From the NCBI GenBank assembly GCA_017448245.1, contig JAFSLV010000033.1, positions 1 through 49,232 of the forward strand: 49,232 bases of DNA, read 5' to 3'. This stretch comes from Lachnospiraceae bacterium (GTDB lineage Bacteria; Bacillota; Clostridia; Lachnospirales; Lachnospiraceae). Each line of letters begins with the position of its first letter. Position 1 is the stretch's first letter. Below, in pieces: positions 14,608-23,175 of this stretch. A program made the position numbers and the translations under genes. The notes below the pieces were generated by a model that worked only from the letters and a program-made list of their open reading frames with translations, ran no database searches and had not been told where the DNA came from.

Positions 14608-15411
14608 ATGGTCAAAGGCCTGTACACAGCCTATACGGCAATGCGAAACGAGCAGCATCGCATGGATATCACGACCAATAACCTCGCCAATGTCAACACG
14701 ACGGGCTTCAAAAAAGAGGGCAGTGTGTCGCAGCCGTTTTCTGACGTTCTCGGCATCAAGATCAAGGACCGTTCCGATACCTTTGCCGCAAGGCCGCTCG
14801 GCACGCTCAACCTGGGCGTCAAGCTCGGGGAGACCTACGTGGACTGGTCACAGGGGCCGTTTCGCGTGACGGACGAGACCTTTGACTTTGCTCTGGGCGG
14901 CAACGGCTTTTTCATGATTGAGTACACCAACAAGGCACCCAATGTCCGCCGCGACGAGGCGGGACAGACCACGATCATGTATACCCGCGACGGCAATTTC
15001 ACGCTGCGGGAGGACGGGACGCTCGTCACCCAGGACGGCGACTACGTGCTCGACATGAACGGCAATCATATCCTGTTGGATCCGCTCGCGGAAACCGCCG
15101 TCAACATGCAGGGACAGATCTGGCAAAACGGAGTCGTGGTTGCGGAAATCGGGCGTACGGATTTTGAGGATTACAATACGCTGATGCGTTACGGGGAAAA
15201 CTTTTTCGAGCCGGTGGAGGGTGCGGTACAGATCCCCGCGACCGGCACGGTATATCAGGGATATCTCGAGCAATCCAATGTCTCGACGGTGGATGAGATG
15301 GTCAACATGATCGCCATTCAGAGACAGTATGAGGCAAATGCCACGATGATCCAGACAGAGGATGAGACACTCGCAATCGCGGTGTCACAGGTGGGGAGAC
15401 TGAACGGCTGA
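14608..15411 (+). CDS. flhO: flagellar hook-basal body rod protein, FlgF/FlhO-like
   Basis: A 267-aa axial flagellar protein, exported by the flagellar type III system and built into the rod. Residues 1-35 carry the conserved N-terminal helix and ANDIF-like motif (NNLANVNTTGFKKEG). The middle has the hook-domain signature (FALGGNGFFMIEY, YTRDGNFTLREDG). The C-terminus ends in the coiled VDEMVNMIAIQRQYEANA segment. A GGGAGC site lies before the ATG. It follows mbl by 67 nt and precedes a paralogue by 23 nt. FlgF versus FlgG is hard to tell by eye; order matches Bacillus flhO. Confidence 0.9.
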   Translation: MVKGLYTAYTAMRNEQHRMDITTNNLANVNTTGFKKEGSVSQPFSDVLGIKIKDRSDTFAARPLGTLNLGVKLGETYVDWSQGPFRVTDETFDFALGGNGFFMIEYTNKAPNVRRDEAGQTTIMYTRDGNFTLREDGTLVTQDGDYVLDMNGNHILLDPLAETAVNMQGQIWQNGVVVAEIGRTDFEDYNTLMRYGENFFEPVEGAVQIPATGTVYQGYLEQSNVSTVDEMVNMIAIQRQYEANATMIQTEDETLAIAVSQVGRLNG

Positions 15412-15434
15412 TCAGTGCATAAGGAGGCTTAGTC

Positions 15435-16262
15435 ATGGTAAGAAGCTTATGGACAGGCGCAGCGGGAATGAATGCCCAGCAGACCAACGTCGACACGATT
15501 TCCAACAATCTGGCCAACGTCAATTCGGTCGGATACAAGGCACAGGGTGTGCAGTTTAAGTCTCTTCTGTATCAGGACCTGCAATCTCCCGCAACGACCG
15601 CCAACGGCGATCCCAAGCCGACCGATTCCGAGGTGGGACTGGGTGTACGCGTCAACGCAATCACCAACTTTTTCAATCAGGGACCGCTCCTTGCCAATGA
15701 CTCGGAGACCGCGCTCGCGATCCAGGGAAAGGGACTCTTTGCCTACCACGATGTCAACGGCGAGACCTATTATACGCGCAACGGTGATTTTACCTGGGCG
15801 CTCGGCAATCTGGAGGGCACGGAGCTTGTGCTGACCAATTCCGAGGGCAACCCGATCTTAAATACCGAGGGCAATGAGATCCGTGTGGGACCCAACCTCA
15901 TCTCCTCCCGTCTGCAGATCGCAAAGGACGGAGGCATCATGTATGAAAATATCGAGACAGGCGTACCGGAGCCGCTCGGCCAGACGATCGGTCTGTGGCA
16001 GTTTAACAACTTCGGCGGCATGGAGCGCATCGGCAACACCGCCTTTGCGGTGACCGAGGCTTCGGGACCCGCACTGAATGAAGCGACCAACGACGATCTC
16101 GTCAAATCGAGTATCGCCACGGGATATCTGGAAGGGTCCAGCGTCAACGTCGCAACGGAGATGGTCAATCTCATCATTGCACAGCGTGCCTACGAGATGA
16201 ACTCGACCTCGATCCAGACGACCGACCAGATGATGCAGACAGCCAACCAGCTCAAGCGTTGA
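15435..16262 (+). CDS. flhP: flagellar hook-basal body rod protein, FlgG/FlhP-like
   Basis: A 275-aa paralogue of the preceding protein and probably the distal-rod subunit. It has the N-terminal motif SNNLANVNSVGYKAQG, a central LAIQGKGLFAY and YYTRNGDFTW, and the C-terminal SSVNVATEMVNLIIAQRAYE followed by STSIQTTDQMM, typical of FlgG. AAGGAGG precedes the start. The two rod proteins and the rod-binding protein behind them form one transcription unit with short gaps. Confidence 0.92.
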   Translation: MVRSLWTGAAGMNAQQTNVDTISNNLANVNSVGYKAQGVQFKSLLYQDLQSPATTANGDPKPTDSEVGLGVRVNAITNFFNQGPLLANDSETALAIQGKGLFAYHDVNGETYYTRNGDFTWALGNLEGTELVLTNSEGNPILNTEGNEIRVGPNLISSRLQIAKDGGIMYENIETGVPEPLGQTIGLWQFNNFGGMERIGNTAFAVTEASGPALNEATNDDLVKSSIATGYLEGSSVNVATEMVNLIIAQRAYEMNSTSIQTTDQMMQTANQLKR

Positions 16263-16277
16263 TAAAAGGATAACCCT

Positions 16278-16703
16278 ATGGAACTCAGTAGCCTAAGCAG
16301 TGCCGATCTTGCCGCGCAGCGCGCCTACCAGGACGCGACGGCGGCCAACGTCGAAAAGCTCCGTCAGACCGCGCAGCGCACCGGCGCCGCGTCCACCGAC
16401 GAGGAGCTGATGAGCGCCTGCAAGGAGTTTGAGGCGTATTTTCTGGAGCAGGTCTTCAAGGAAATGCAAAAGTCGGTGGATGTGTTCAAAAAGGACGCGG
16501 GAGGCGACAAGACCAACGATACCCTGGTCAATTTCTTCCGCGACAACACCCTGCAGTCGCTTTGCAAGACCGCGACCGAGACGCAGGGTCTCGGTCTTGC
16601 GCAGATGCTGTATGAAAACATGAAGGTCAATCTCGGCAACCGGATCACCCCTGAGGAGCTCGACGCGCAGGCGTCCGCCCCCGGAAAGACCGCGGAGGGT
16701 TAA
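16278..16703 (+). CDS. rod-binding protein, FlgJ N-terminal-domain-like
   Basis: A 141-aa protein matching the FlgJ N-terminal rod-capping domain: LMSACKEFEAYFLEQVFKEMQKSV, split here as CKEFEAYFLEQVFKEM, followed by a helix ending LGLAQMLYENM. Proteobacterial FlgJ adds a peptidoglycan hydrolase domain of about 150 residues, which is absent here, as is usual in Gram-positive homologues. It likely helps rod assembly with the two proteins encoded upstream. It starts 15 nt after the FlgG-like gene, with an AAAGGATAA site. Its stop overlaps the end of the LUD-gene remnant on the other strand. Confidence 0.88.
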   Translation: MELSSLSSADLAAQRAYQDATAANVEKLRQTAQRTGAASTDEELMSACKEFEAYFLEQVFKEMQKSVDVFKKDAGGDKTNDTLVNFFRDNTLQSLCKTATETQGLGLAQMLYENMKVNLGNRITPEELDAQASAPGKTAEG

Positions 16704-16818
16704 AAGCCGAGCACTTCATCCACGAGGATCACACGGATCCCTCCGGGATCAGGGAGAGCGCAAGCTCAAGAGCCTCCTTTTTGTCCGCCGCAAAATTATC
16801 AAACGGGGTATGACTCAT
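16700..16818 (-). pseudogene. remnant of a LUD-domain (LutC/YkgG-like) gene with internal deletion
   Basis: The minus strand from an ATG at 16818 encodes 29 residues containing NFAADKKEALELALSLIPEG, typical of the N-terminus of LUD-domain proteins, and then a TGA. In the next frame the following bases encode RVILVDEVLGF and a stop, typical of the C-terminus of the same family. About 170 residues between them are missing. The simplest reading is a large internal deletion that joined the two ends out of frame. The remnant lies between the flagellar genes and the CotH gene. Confidence 0.7.
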
Positions 16819-18646
16819 GGAACCAAAACAGACAAAGGCGAATGAAAAAGGAAAAGATCCCGTATGGCTTTTGATCATACCCGCGGTGATATTTGCGCTT
16901 TTGGTACGCTTTTGGAACGTTGGCGCAGAGACGGTATCCTATGTCGCGGAAGGGGTAAGGGAAGCGGAGCAGAACGCGCTTGCGGAAACCGACGAAACCC
17001 TTACGGACATGACGTCTTCCGGAGGCCCGCTGCAGGACAGCCGCTATCTCTATGATGATGAAGACGAAGGCAATGTCATCACGATGTATCTGACGGTCCG
17101 GACGGGCAACGCCTCGGAGGGGACCAATCACACCTGGGAAGAGGTCAATGCCCATCCGGCATATTACTACACGGAAAGAGGCATCGACCGTTACAGGGTG
17201 GAAGGGCTGCTGCAGGTGGGCGACGAGAACGGTCCCACGGAGGGCGCCTTTGGCTATGATGAGACGGTGCCGAACGTCACGGTCCAGATCCGGGGAGAAT
17301 CCTCCTCCAGAAATGTTCAGAAAAGCTACAAGATCAGCATCAAACCCAATCACGGCGAATGGAACGGCATGACGACCATCGCCCTGAACAAGCATGTCAG
17401 CGATTATCTGCGCTTCCGCAACAAGCTCGCCTTTGATCTGCTGAAGGGGATCGAGGAGCTGCCGAGCCTGCGTACCCGATTTGTACATCTGTATGTGAAA
17501 GACGAAACCGCGGGTCCGGATGCGGAGTTTGTGGATTACGGCCTGTACACGCAGGTGGAGGTCTGGAACAGAAAGGCGCTGCGCGCGCACGGCTTTGACC
17601 GCAACGGCCATCTTTACAAGGCAATCAACTGCGAGTTTTACCGCTATGAGGATGAGATCCGTATGGGCGATGACCCGGCATTTAACCAGGCGGCGTTTGA
17701 AAAGCGCTTGGAGATCAAGGGCGATACGGATCACGCAAAGCTGATCGCGATGCTCGAGGACGTCAACAACGAGGAGATCCCGATCGAGGAAGTGCTGGAA
17801 AAACATTTTGACGTTACCAATCTGACGTACTGGCTGGCGTTTCAGATTCTGACCGGCAACACGGATTCCCAAAACAATAACTTTTATCTGTACAGTCCGC
17901 TGAGCGCGGATACCTGGTATATTCTGCCATGGGATTTGGACGCCGGTTTCGGTACGGATGACATAAATATCGTCGGCTGGCACAAAACGGAATCGCCCTG
18001 GAACCGCGGTATCAGCAATTACTGGGGTAACGTCCTGTTCCGCAGATGCCTGCAATCGGAAGACTTCCGTGAGGCACTGGACGCGGCGGTGGAAGACCTG
18101 TACGCGTATATGAATGAAGAGCGGCTGAAGCAGATGACGGACGTTTACCGCTCTGTCACAACACAATACGTCTTTAACGAACCGGACATGGCGCATAACT
18201 TATTGTCGAACCAAAGAAGTGCCTATGAGGAAGTGGCGGACCGCCTGCCTGCGATGGTTTCTTTCTACTATGACAATTACAGGCAGTCCCTTGAAGCGCC
18301 GATGCCGTTTTACATCGGCGTGCCGGAAATTGCAAATAAGACGCTGACCCTGCATTGGAGCGAATCGGTTGATTTGCAGGGCGGTGCGCTTTCCTATCAG
18401 GCGCAGATCGCGCGTGACCCGGAAATGAATGAGATCGTTGCGGAATACGAGGGCACGGAGCGGACACTGAAAACAGACGCTCTGCCTTCAGGACAATACT
18501 TTGTCCGCGTATGGGTGCGCGATGAAGACGGCAACGAACAGAGCGCGTTTGACAATTACCATTTCGAAGACGCGGAAGGCTGGCACCAGTTCAGCGGCGT
18601 GCGCGTGTTTTATGTGAACGCGGACGGAACGGTATCTGTGGAATGA
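16817..18646 (+). CDS. CotH-kinase family protein, membrane-anchored
   Basis: A 609-aa protein with one N-terminal membrane helix (about 17-32) and the rest outside. The CotH domain (about 90-500) shows VQIRGESSSRNVQKSYKISI, NNNFYLYSP and the metal-site-like WDLDAGFG. CotH proteins are atypical kinases that phosphorylate proteins, first seen in spore coats and also in envelopes. The last 110 residues look like a fibronectin III-like beta domain. Only a weak GGGG site precedes the ATG. Its stop overlaps the start of the VTC gene (ATGA), and the run continues into the Pel genes, so its substrate may be part of that machine or its surface; this is inference. Confidence 0.87.
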   Translation: MEPKQTKANEKGKDPVWLLIIPAVIFALLVRFWNVGAETVSYVAEGVREAEQNALAETDETLTDMTSSGGPLQDSRYLYDDEDEGNVITMYLTVRTGNASEGTNHTWEEVNAHPAYYYTERGIDRYRVEGLLQVGDENGPTEGAFGYDETVPNVTVQIRGESSSRNVQKSYKISIKPNHGEWNGMTTIALNKHVSDYLRFRNKLAFDLLKGIEELPSLRTRFVHLYVKDETAGPDAEFVDYGLYTQVEVWNRKALRAHGFDRNGHLYKAINCEFYRYEDEIRMGDDPAFNQAAFEKRLEIKGDTDHAKLIAMLEDVNNEEIPIEEVLEKHFDVTNLTYWLAFQILTGNTDSQNNNFYLYSPLSADTWYILPWDLDAGFGTDDINIVGWHKTESPWNRGISNYWGNVLFRRCLQSEDFREALDAAVEDLYAYMNEERLKQMTDVYRSVTTQYVFNEPDMAHNLLSNQRSAYEEVADRLPAMVSFYYDNYRQSLEAPMPFYIGVPEIANKTLTLHWSESVDLQGGALSYQAQIARDPEMNEIVAEYEGTERTLKTDALPSGQYFVRVWVRDEDGNEQSAFDNYHFEDAEGWHQFSGVRVFYVNADGTVSVE

Positions 18647-19404
18647 TGAGACCTGCGCAGTTTCGGCATGAACGGAAATATCTCGTCAGCATGGGAGAAA
18701 AGGAAGCCCTGAAGTCAAGGCTTAAGCCGCTGATGGCAACCGATCCCCACGCGACGGACGGCGTCTATATAATCCGCAGTCTGTATTTTGACGACTATTT
18801 CGATTCCGCTTACGAAGAAAAAAACATGGGCGTTTATGCCCGCAGCAAATACCGCATCCGCTTTTACGATTATTCGGACAGGGTCATCAAGCTGGAGCGG
18901 AAGCTGAAGCGCGAAAACTATATTTTCAAAGAAGACGCGTCGCTGACAAGAGAAGAGGTCGAAAGGATTCTGAACGGGGATGTTTCGTTTTGCCTGACCT
19001 CCCCGCAACCGCTTCTGCAGGAGTTTTATTGCGAGTACGTCTCGAAGGTGCTGCGGCCGCGGGTGCTGGTTGACTATGACAGGGAACCGTTTCTTTTGGA
19101 AGACGGCACCGTGCGCGTGACGTTTGATCTGGACCTGCGCGTGCCCGTCATGAGCGGCGACATTTTTGATCCGTCGCTTCCCGTGGTGCATGTGATGGAT
19201 GCGGATATGCTCGTGATGGAGGTCAAGTTTACCGAGTTTCTGCCGCAGGTGATCCGGCAGATCGTGCCGCCGAAGGCTGCGGAAATCAGCGCGGTTTCGA
19301 AATACGTGTTTTGCTGTGAACGGACTGCCTTTTTGCGTGGATACGGCTACTACAGGGACGCGGAAACGCATTACAGCTACTGGCAAAGAGAGGGTGCGCC
19401 ATGA
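18643..19404 (+). CDS. VTC-domain (polyphosphate polymerase-like) protein
   Basis: A 253-aa cytoplasmic protein of the VTC/CYTH-like tunnel-fold superfamily. Seen in order: FRHERKYLV, the basic YARSKYRIRFYDY strand, KLERKLKRENY, and late EVKFTEFLP and SAVSKY. In yeast Vtc4 this fold makes polyphosphate from ATP; bacterial single-domain members are mostly uncharacterised. It overlaps the CotH stop by 4 nt and the next gene by 4 nt, so the three are translated together. The CotH-VTC-DUF4956 trio next to Pel genes points to a role in exopolysaccharide or cell-surface assembly. Confidence 0.87.
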   Translation: MMRPAQFRHERKYLVSMGEKEALKSRLKPLMATDPHATDGVYIIRSLYFDDYFDSAYEEKNMGVYARSKYRIRFYDYSDRVIKLERKLKRENYIFKEDASLTREEVERILNGDVSFCLTSPQPLLQEFYCEYVSKVLRPRVLVDYDREPFLLEDGTVRVTFDLDLRVPVMSGDIFDPSLPVVHVMDADMLVMEVKFTEFLPQVIRQIVPPKAAEISAVSKYVFCCERTAFLRGYGYYRDAETHYSYWQREGAP

Positions 19405-20072
19405 GTATCAACGATATCATCAAAAAATCATTTCTGGAATCGCGGGTGTTTTCCGAGGTGGATGTGCGAAAGCTTGTGATCTGCCTGCTGTTGTCGCTGA
19501 TTTTAGGCTGTCTCATCTATCTGATCTATAAGCGGTTTTACGCGGGCGTGATCTATTCGCGCAGCTTTGCGGTCACCCTGGTGGGCATGACGGTTCTGAC
19601 CTGTATGGTGACACTCGCGATCAGCACGAACGTGGTGATATCGCTGGGTATGGTCGGTGCGTTGTCCATCGTGCGTTACCGTACCGCGGTGAAGGATCCG
19701 CTGGATCTTTTGTATCTGTTCTGGGCGATCACGACCGGTATCACCGTCGGTGCGGGCATGTTTCTTTTGGCGTTTATCTCGTTTGTCGTGATGTTTGTGA
19801 TGCTGTATGTTTTTTATCACAAACAGTCGCGCGGCGCGATCTATATCATGGTGGTCCACTACGACGGGGACGCCTCCGGCGGTGAGATTCTGCGCAAGCT
19901 GTCGGGCACGCGGCACTACGTGAAATCACGCACCATGCGCGGCGACACCAACGAGATGGCCATCGAAGTGATGCTCAAAAATGACAATCTCGTGTTTACG
20001 GAGAAAATCAGGGAGCTGGAGCAGGTGCGCGATGTGACACTGATCCAGTACAACGGCGAATATCACGGCTAA
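19401..20072 (+). CDS. DUF4956-family membrane protein
   Basis: A 223-aa protein with three or four transmembrane helices in the first 145 residues (LVICLLLSLILGCLIYLIY and similar). A soluble C-terminal domain of about 75 residues ends in VRDVTLIQYNGEY. The loop SLGMVGALSIVRYRTAVKDP is the family hallmark. Function is unknown; members are often next to VTC-domain genes, as here. The start codon overlaps the VTC stop (ATGA). It likely works in the membrane as partner of the VTC protein. Confidence 0.87.
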   Translation: MSINDIIKKSFLESRVFSEVDVRKLVICLLLSLILGCLIYLIYKRFYAGVIYSRSFAVTLVGMTVLTCMVTLAISTNVVISLGMVGALSIVRYRTAVKDPLDLLYLFWAITTGITVGAGMFLLAFISFVVMFVMLYVFYHKQSRGAIYIMVVHYDGDASGGEILRKLSGTRHYVKSRTMRGDTNEMAIEVMLKNDNLVFTEKIRELEQVRDVTLIQYNGEYHG

Positions 20073-20081
20073 GGAGACAAC

Positions 20082-22190
20082 ATGGAACTTCTTTTCGTCG
20101 GGAACATGCTTCCCGTTACGGACCGTTTCTTTGATCTGTTTTTGACGGAACATCACTGCGTAGCGGCAAGGAGTGTCGATACGAACATGAAGTCCGGCAA
20201 GAAGCTTGCCGTCCACCGCTACCATAAACTGGAAGAACTTGAGGATATTTTTGTCGCGTATCATTTTGATGCGATTCTTTTTTTCTCATACGATCTGGAC
20301 GGCGGACTCGATGTCTATAAGGAGCTCGAGCGCCTCGAGGTCACCCTGACCCTCGCGAGAAAATATGACGTCGGGATGTTTTTGTATGTGACCTCCAACG
20401 AGCTCGAAAACAAAGACAAGGAAACGGTGCTCGAGGGACGCGCGCGCTATATCATCAACACGGCCTGCGAGGATCTGTGCCGGGTTTTCCAAAACAACTG
20501 CGGCATTAAGACACGCATCATCCGTCTGCCTTATATTTACACAAAAGAGCCTTCCGGCACGAGAACCTGTTATCTGATGCGTCTGGCCGGAAAGGAGGGC
20601 GAGATTATTCTGCGCGCGGAACCCGAGCGCGAGATCGATCTGATCTGTGACGAGGATCTCGGGACGTTTTTGATGCGCGTTTTGGACGATCCGGGCGATG
20701 AGGACATCCGCACCTTAAACCTCGGAGGCGGAAACCGGATGCAGTACGGCAAATTCGCGGAGCTTCTGACCGGGCTGATGCCGGGACTCAAGGTCGGGTG
20801 GCTCGGTGAGCAGTACGCGTTTCCGATGTATCTCGAAGAAAAACAGGTTCAGGACGATTTTGACTGGGAGCCGGTCAACCGCCTGGAGGACGACATCGAA
20901 GCGCTTTACAGGGGCGTTGTGAACGAAAAGAAGAGTGCCTCCGAAACCGGGGAGAGTGACGGGGATGCGCAGGGAAAGAAAAAGCGTTTCACCGGTATCC
21001 GTCATCCTCTCGATCTGGTACTGATCATGGGCGTTGCCGAGCTTTTGGCGAGGCTCGTTCCCGACGGCGGTCTGTTTTCCGCGTGGGACATCCGCCTTGC
21101 GGCCGTGCTGCTGCTCGGCATGATGGACGGGCTCGCGGCGGGGATTGCCGGTGCAGTGATCGCAGTGATCCTGTATCTCGTGAGTGTTGTCACAAAGCAA
21201 AACATCTTTGTGCTGTTCAGGGAGCCCGCGGCACTGATTCCGCCCGCACTCTATGTGCTTGCCGGCGGCATCAGCGGTTATCTGTGCGATCACAAAAATG
21301 ACGAGATTGACAGGGCGCGCGCCGAATCGGCGCTGCAAAAGGACCGCTACGTGTTTCTGAACGGCCTCTATGCCCGTGCACGGGAAAGCAAAGAGGATTT
21401 CCAAAACCAGATCCTCGGTTTCCGCAACAGCTACGGGCGGATCTACGCGCTGTTAAAACGGATCGAGGCGGCGGACGACAAGGATCTCTACAAGGAGGCG
21501 GTCGCGAGCATGGAGGAAATGCTCGAAAGCCGCAATATCGCGATCTATAAGCGTGTCGGCGCCGGCGAACACTATACGGAGCAGGCGCGCTCGAGAGGCG
21601 CGGCAAGGCGCGTTCCGGAGACCATCAGTCTGAAAGACTATCCCGAGATCTATGAGATGCTCAAGGATAAACAGACCTATGTGAACCGCGAGCTGAAGGC
21701 AGGCTATCCCGCCTTTGCCGCGGCCATTTTGTCCGGCGACGAAATGAGCGGCATCATCATGGTGACCGATTCCAAATACCGGCATATGAACACGGAATAC
21801 GCCAATAAGTTTTCCGTGGTGACGGGCATCATTTCCGTCGATCTTGTCAGGGCCATGCGTCTGCACGGCGATCTGGAGGGCCAGATCATGGAGGCCGGTC
21901 TGATGGCGGAATCCGAGTTTGCCAAACTGGTCAGGGGTTTCTGCGACGACACGGGCCGCGTTTCCGAGCGTCACAGTCTGCTCCACTTAAAACCCGTCAA
22001 CATGACGGTCAGGGAAGCGGTGCGCCGGGCATCCCGCACCATCCGCGGCGATGACGTGATCGGCGCGGACACGCAAAACCGCCTGCTGCTGCTGTTGCCG
22101 GGAACGGGTGAGGACGGCGCCCGGATTGTCATGGAAAAACTGCGCTCCGACGGCATTGATTCGGAGATTGTCCGGAGTGTGACCGACTGA
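20082..22190 (+). CDS. pelD: PelD-like c-di-GMP receptor with N-terminal epimerase-like domain
   Basis: A 702-aa inner-membrane protein. Residues 1-280 resemble an NAD-dependent sugar epimerase but lack a clean Gly-rich motif and the Tyr-x3-Lys pair, so this part is probably not catalytic. Four membrane helices (308-402) and a coiled stretch follow, then a GAF-like domain (about 455-590) and a GGDEF fold (about 600-702). The active-site motif there is replaced by TQNRL (664-668), while an RxxD inhibitory site remains (RGDD, 655-658). Pseudomonas PelD likewise binds c-di-GMP through RxxD with no cyclase activity. It should gate polymer synthesis by PelF with PelE and PelG. An AAGGAG site precedes the start. 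Confidence 0.87.
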   Translation: MELLFVGNMLPVTDRFFDLFLTEHHCVAARSVDTNMKSGKKLAVHRYHKLEELEDIFVAYHFDAILFFSYDLDGGLDVYKELERLEVTLTLARKYDVGMFLYVTSNELENKDKETVLEGRARYIINTACEDLCRVFQNNCGIKTRIIRLPYIYTKEPSGTRTCYLMRLAGKEGEIILRAEPEREIDLICDEDLGTFLMRVLDDPGDEDIRTLNLGGGNRMQYGKFAELLTGLMPGLKVGWLGEQYAFPMYLEEKQVQDDFDWEPVNRLEDDIEALYRGVVNEKKSASETGESDGDAQGKKKRFTGIRHPLDLVLIMGVAELLARLVPDGGLFSAWDIRLAAVLLLGMMDGLAAGIAGAVIAVILYLVSVVTKQNIFVLFREPAALIPPALYVLAGGISGYLCDHKNDEIDRARAESALQKDRYVFLNGLYARARESKEDFQNQILGFRNSYGRIYALLKRIEAADDKDLYKEAVASMEEMLESRNIAIYKRVGAGEHYTEQARSRGAARRVPETISLKDYPEIYEMLKDKQTYVNRELKAGYPAFAAAILSGDEMSGIIMVTDSKYRHMNTEYANKFSVVTGIISVDLVRAMRLHGDLEGQIMEAGLMAESEFAKLVRGFCDDTGRVSERHSLLHLKPVNMTVREAVRRASRTIRGDDVIGADTQNRLLLLLPGTGEDGARIVMEKLRSDGIDSEIVRSVTD

Positions 22191-23080
22191 TGGATATGAG
22201 GATGCTTCTTGCGGTACATCTGATCCTTTGTGTGTTCGTGACCGCCCTCGGAAAAGGGAGGTCCGTTTCCGGTGCGTCTTATATGCTGCCGGTGGTCTGG
22301 CTGGTGCCCTTTGCGGGCTGCGCCCTGTTTTTGGCCGAAGCTTTTTTGCTCAGGCGCATGCCGGACGCAGACCGCGGTTTTTTGCATATCAGCGCCGTCA
22401 CCGATGAGGCGGAAGCCGTCGAGGAGGACGAGGATGCGGACGAGAATCTGATCGTGCCCGTCGAGGAAGCGATGGTCGAGGAGGGCGAGGAGATCCGCAG
22501 ACGCCTGATGTTTCATCTGCTCGAAGCAAGGGAGTCCGACAATATCCGCCTGTTGCAAAAGATTGCGGCCTCCGATGACACGGAGCTTGCGCACTTTGCG
22601 TCGACGCGCATGATGACCTTCCGCAGGGACCACGAGCACGACATCGCGGTGCGGGAGGCATTTCTTAAGGAAAACCCGGGTGACCGTGTGACCCTCGAAC
22701 AGTATTGTGCACTCTTAAAAGAATATCTCGACAGCGGCATTTTGCCGCCCGCCATCGCGCGCACCTACCGGAACGCGCTGAAAGAGGGCTATGAGCAGCT
22801 GATTGAGGCCGACCCGAAGGATATGGATCACCGGGAGGCCTATCTGAGGTTTCTGATGGAGGCGGACGTGCCGGACGAGGATACAAAAAAAGCGGTCGAA
22901 GAGACGTTGGCCGCGTTTCCTGCGGAGATGCGTTCGTATCAGATGGCCTGCGGATACCGCTTTTTGCAAAAGGACCGGGACGGGATCGACGAAATCCTGC
23001 AGCAGGTAAAGGATCGGGGCGTCTATCTCAACCAGGCGGGAAGACGGTGGTATGCGTTTTGGAGAGGTGAAACGGAATGA
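22190..23080 (+). CDS. pelE: PelE-like membrane protein with TPR-like repeats
   Basis: A 296-aa protein with two N-terminal membrane helices (about 4-18 and 30-52), a very acidic linker (about 70-100), and about 190 residues of helical repeats. PelE in known Pel systems has the same plan and forms an inner-membrane complex with PelD, PelF and PelG. Its start overlaps the pelD stop (TGATG), and its stop overlaps the start of the 29-codon gene (ATGA). Identification rests on architecture and position, because PelE sequences are poorly conserved. Confidence 0.8.
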   Translation: MDMRMLLAVHLILCVFVTALGKGRSVSGASYMLPVVWLVPFAGCALFLAEAFLLRRMPDADRGFLHISAVTDEAEAVEEDEDADENLIVPVEEAMVEEGEEIRRRLMFHLLEARESDNIRLLQKIAASDDTELAHFASTRMMTFRRDHEHDIAVREAFLKENPGDRVTLEQYCALLKEYLDSGILPPAIARTYRNALKEGYEQLIEADPKDMDHREAYLRFLMEADVPDEDTKKAVEETLAAFPAEMRSYQMACGYRFLQKDRDGIDEILQQVKDRGVYLNQAGRRWYAFWRGETE

Positions 23081-23166
23081 ATGAGTACCGGATCCACAGA
23101 ATCATCGGTGTTATCGCGGCCTTTGCGCTGCTCGCGCTGCTTGTCATCGCGGAGCGGGTCTGGTAG
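23077..23166 (+). CDS. 29-aa single-span membrane microprotein between pelE and pelF
   Basis: A complete 29-codon frame: a short basic start (NEYRIHR), one hydrophobic helix (IIGVIAAFALLALLVIA) and the end ERVW. It overlaps the pelE stop by 4 nt (ATGA), has its own site (GGAGAGGTG, 7 nt before ATG), and ends 9 nt before pelF. The ribosome binding site and coupling argue for real translation. I know no counterpart in described Pel clusters. It may stabilise the PelDEFG complex, which is speculation. Confidence 0.65.
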   Translation: MNEYRIHRIIGVIAAFALLALLVIAERVW

Positions 23167-23175
23167 GGGTATGAC

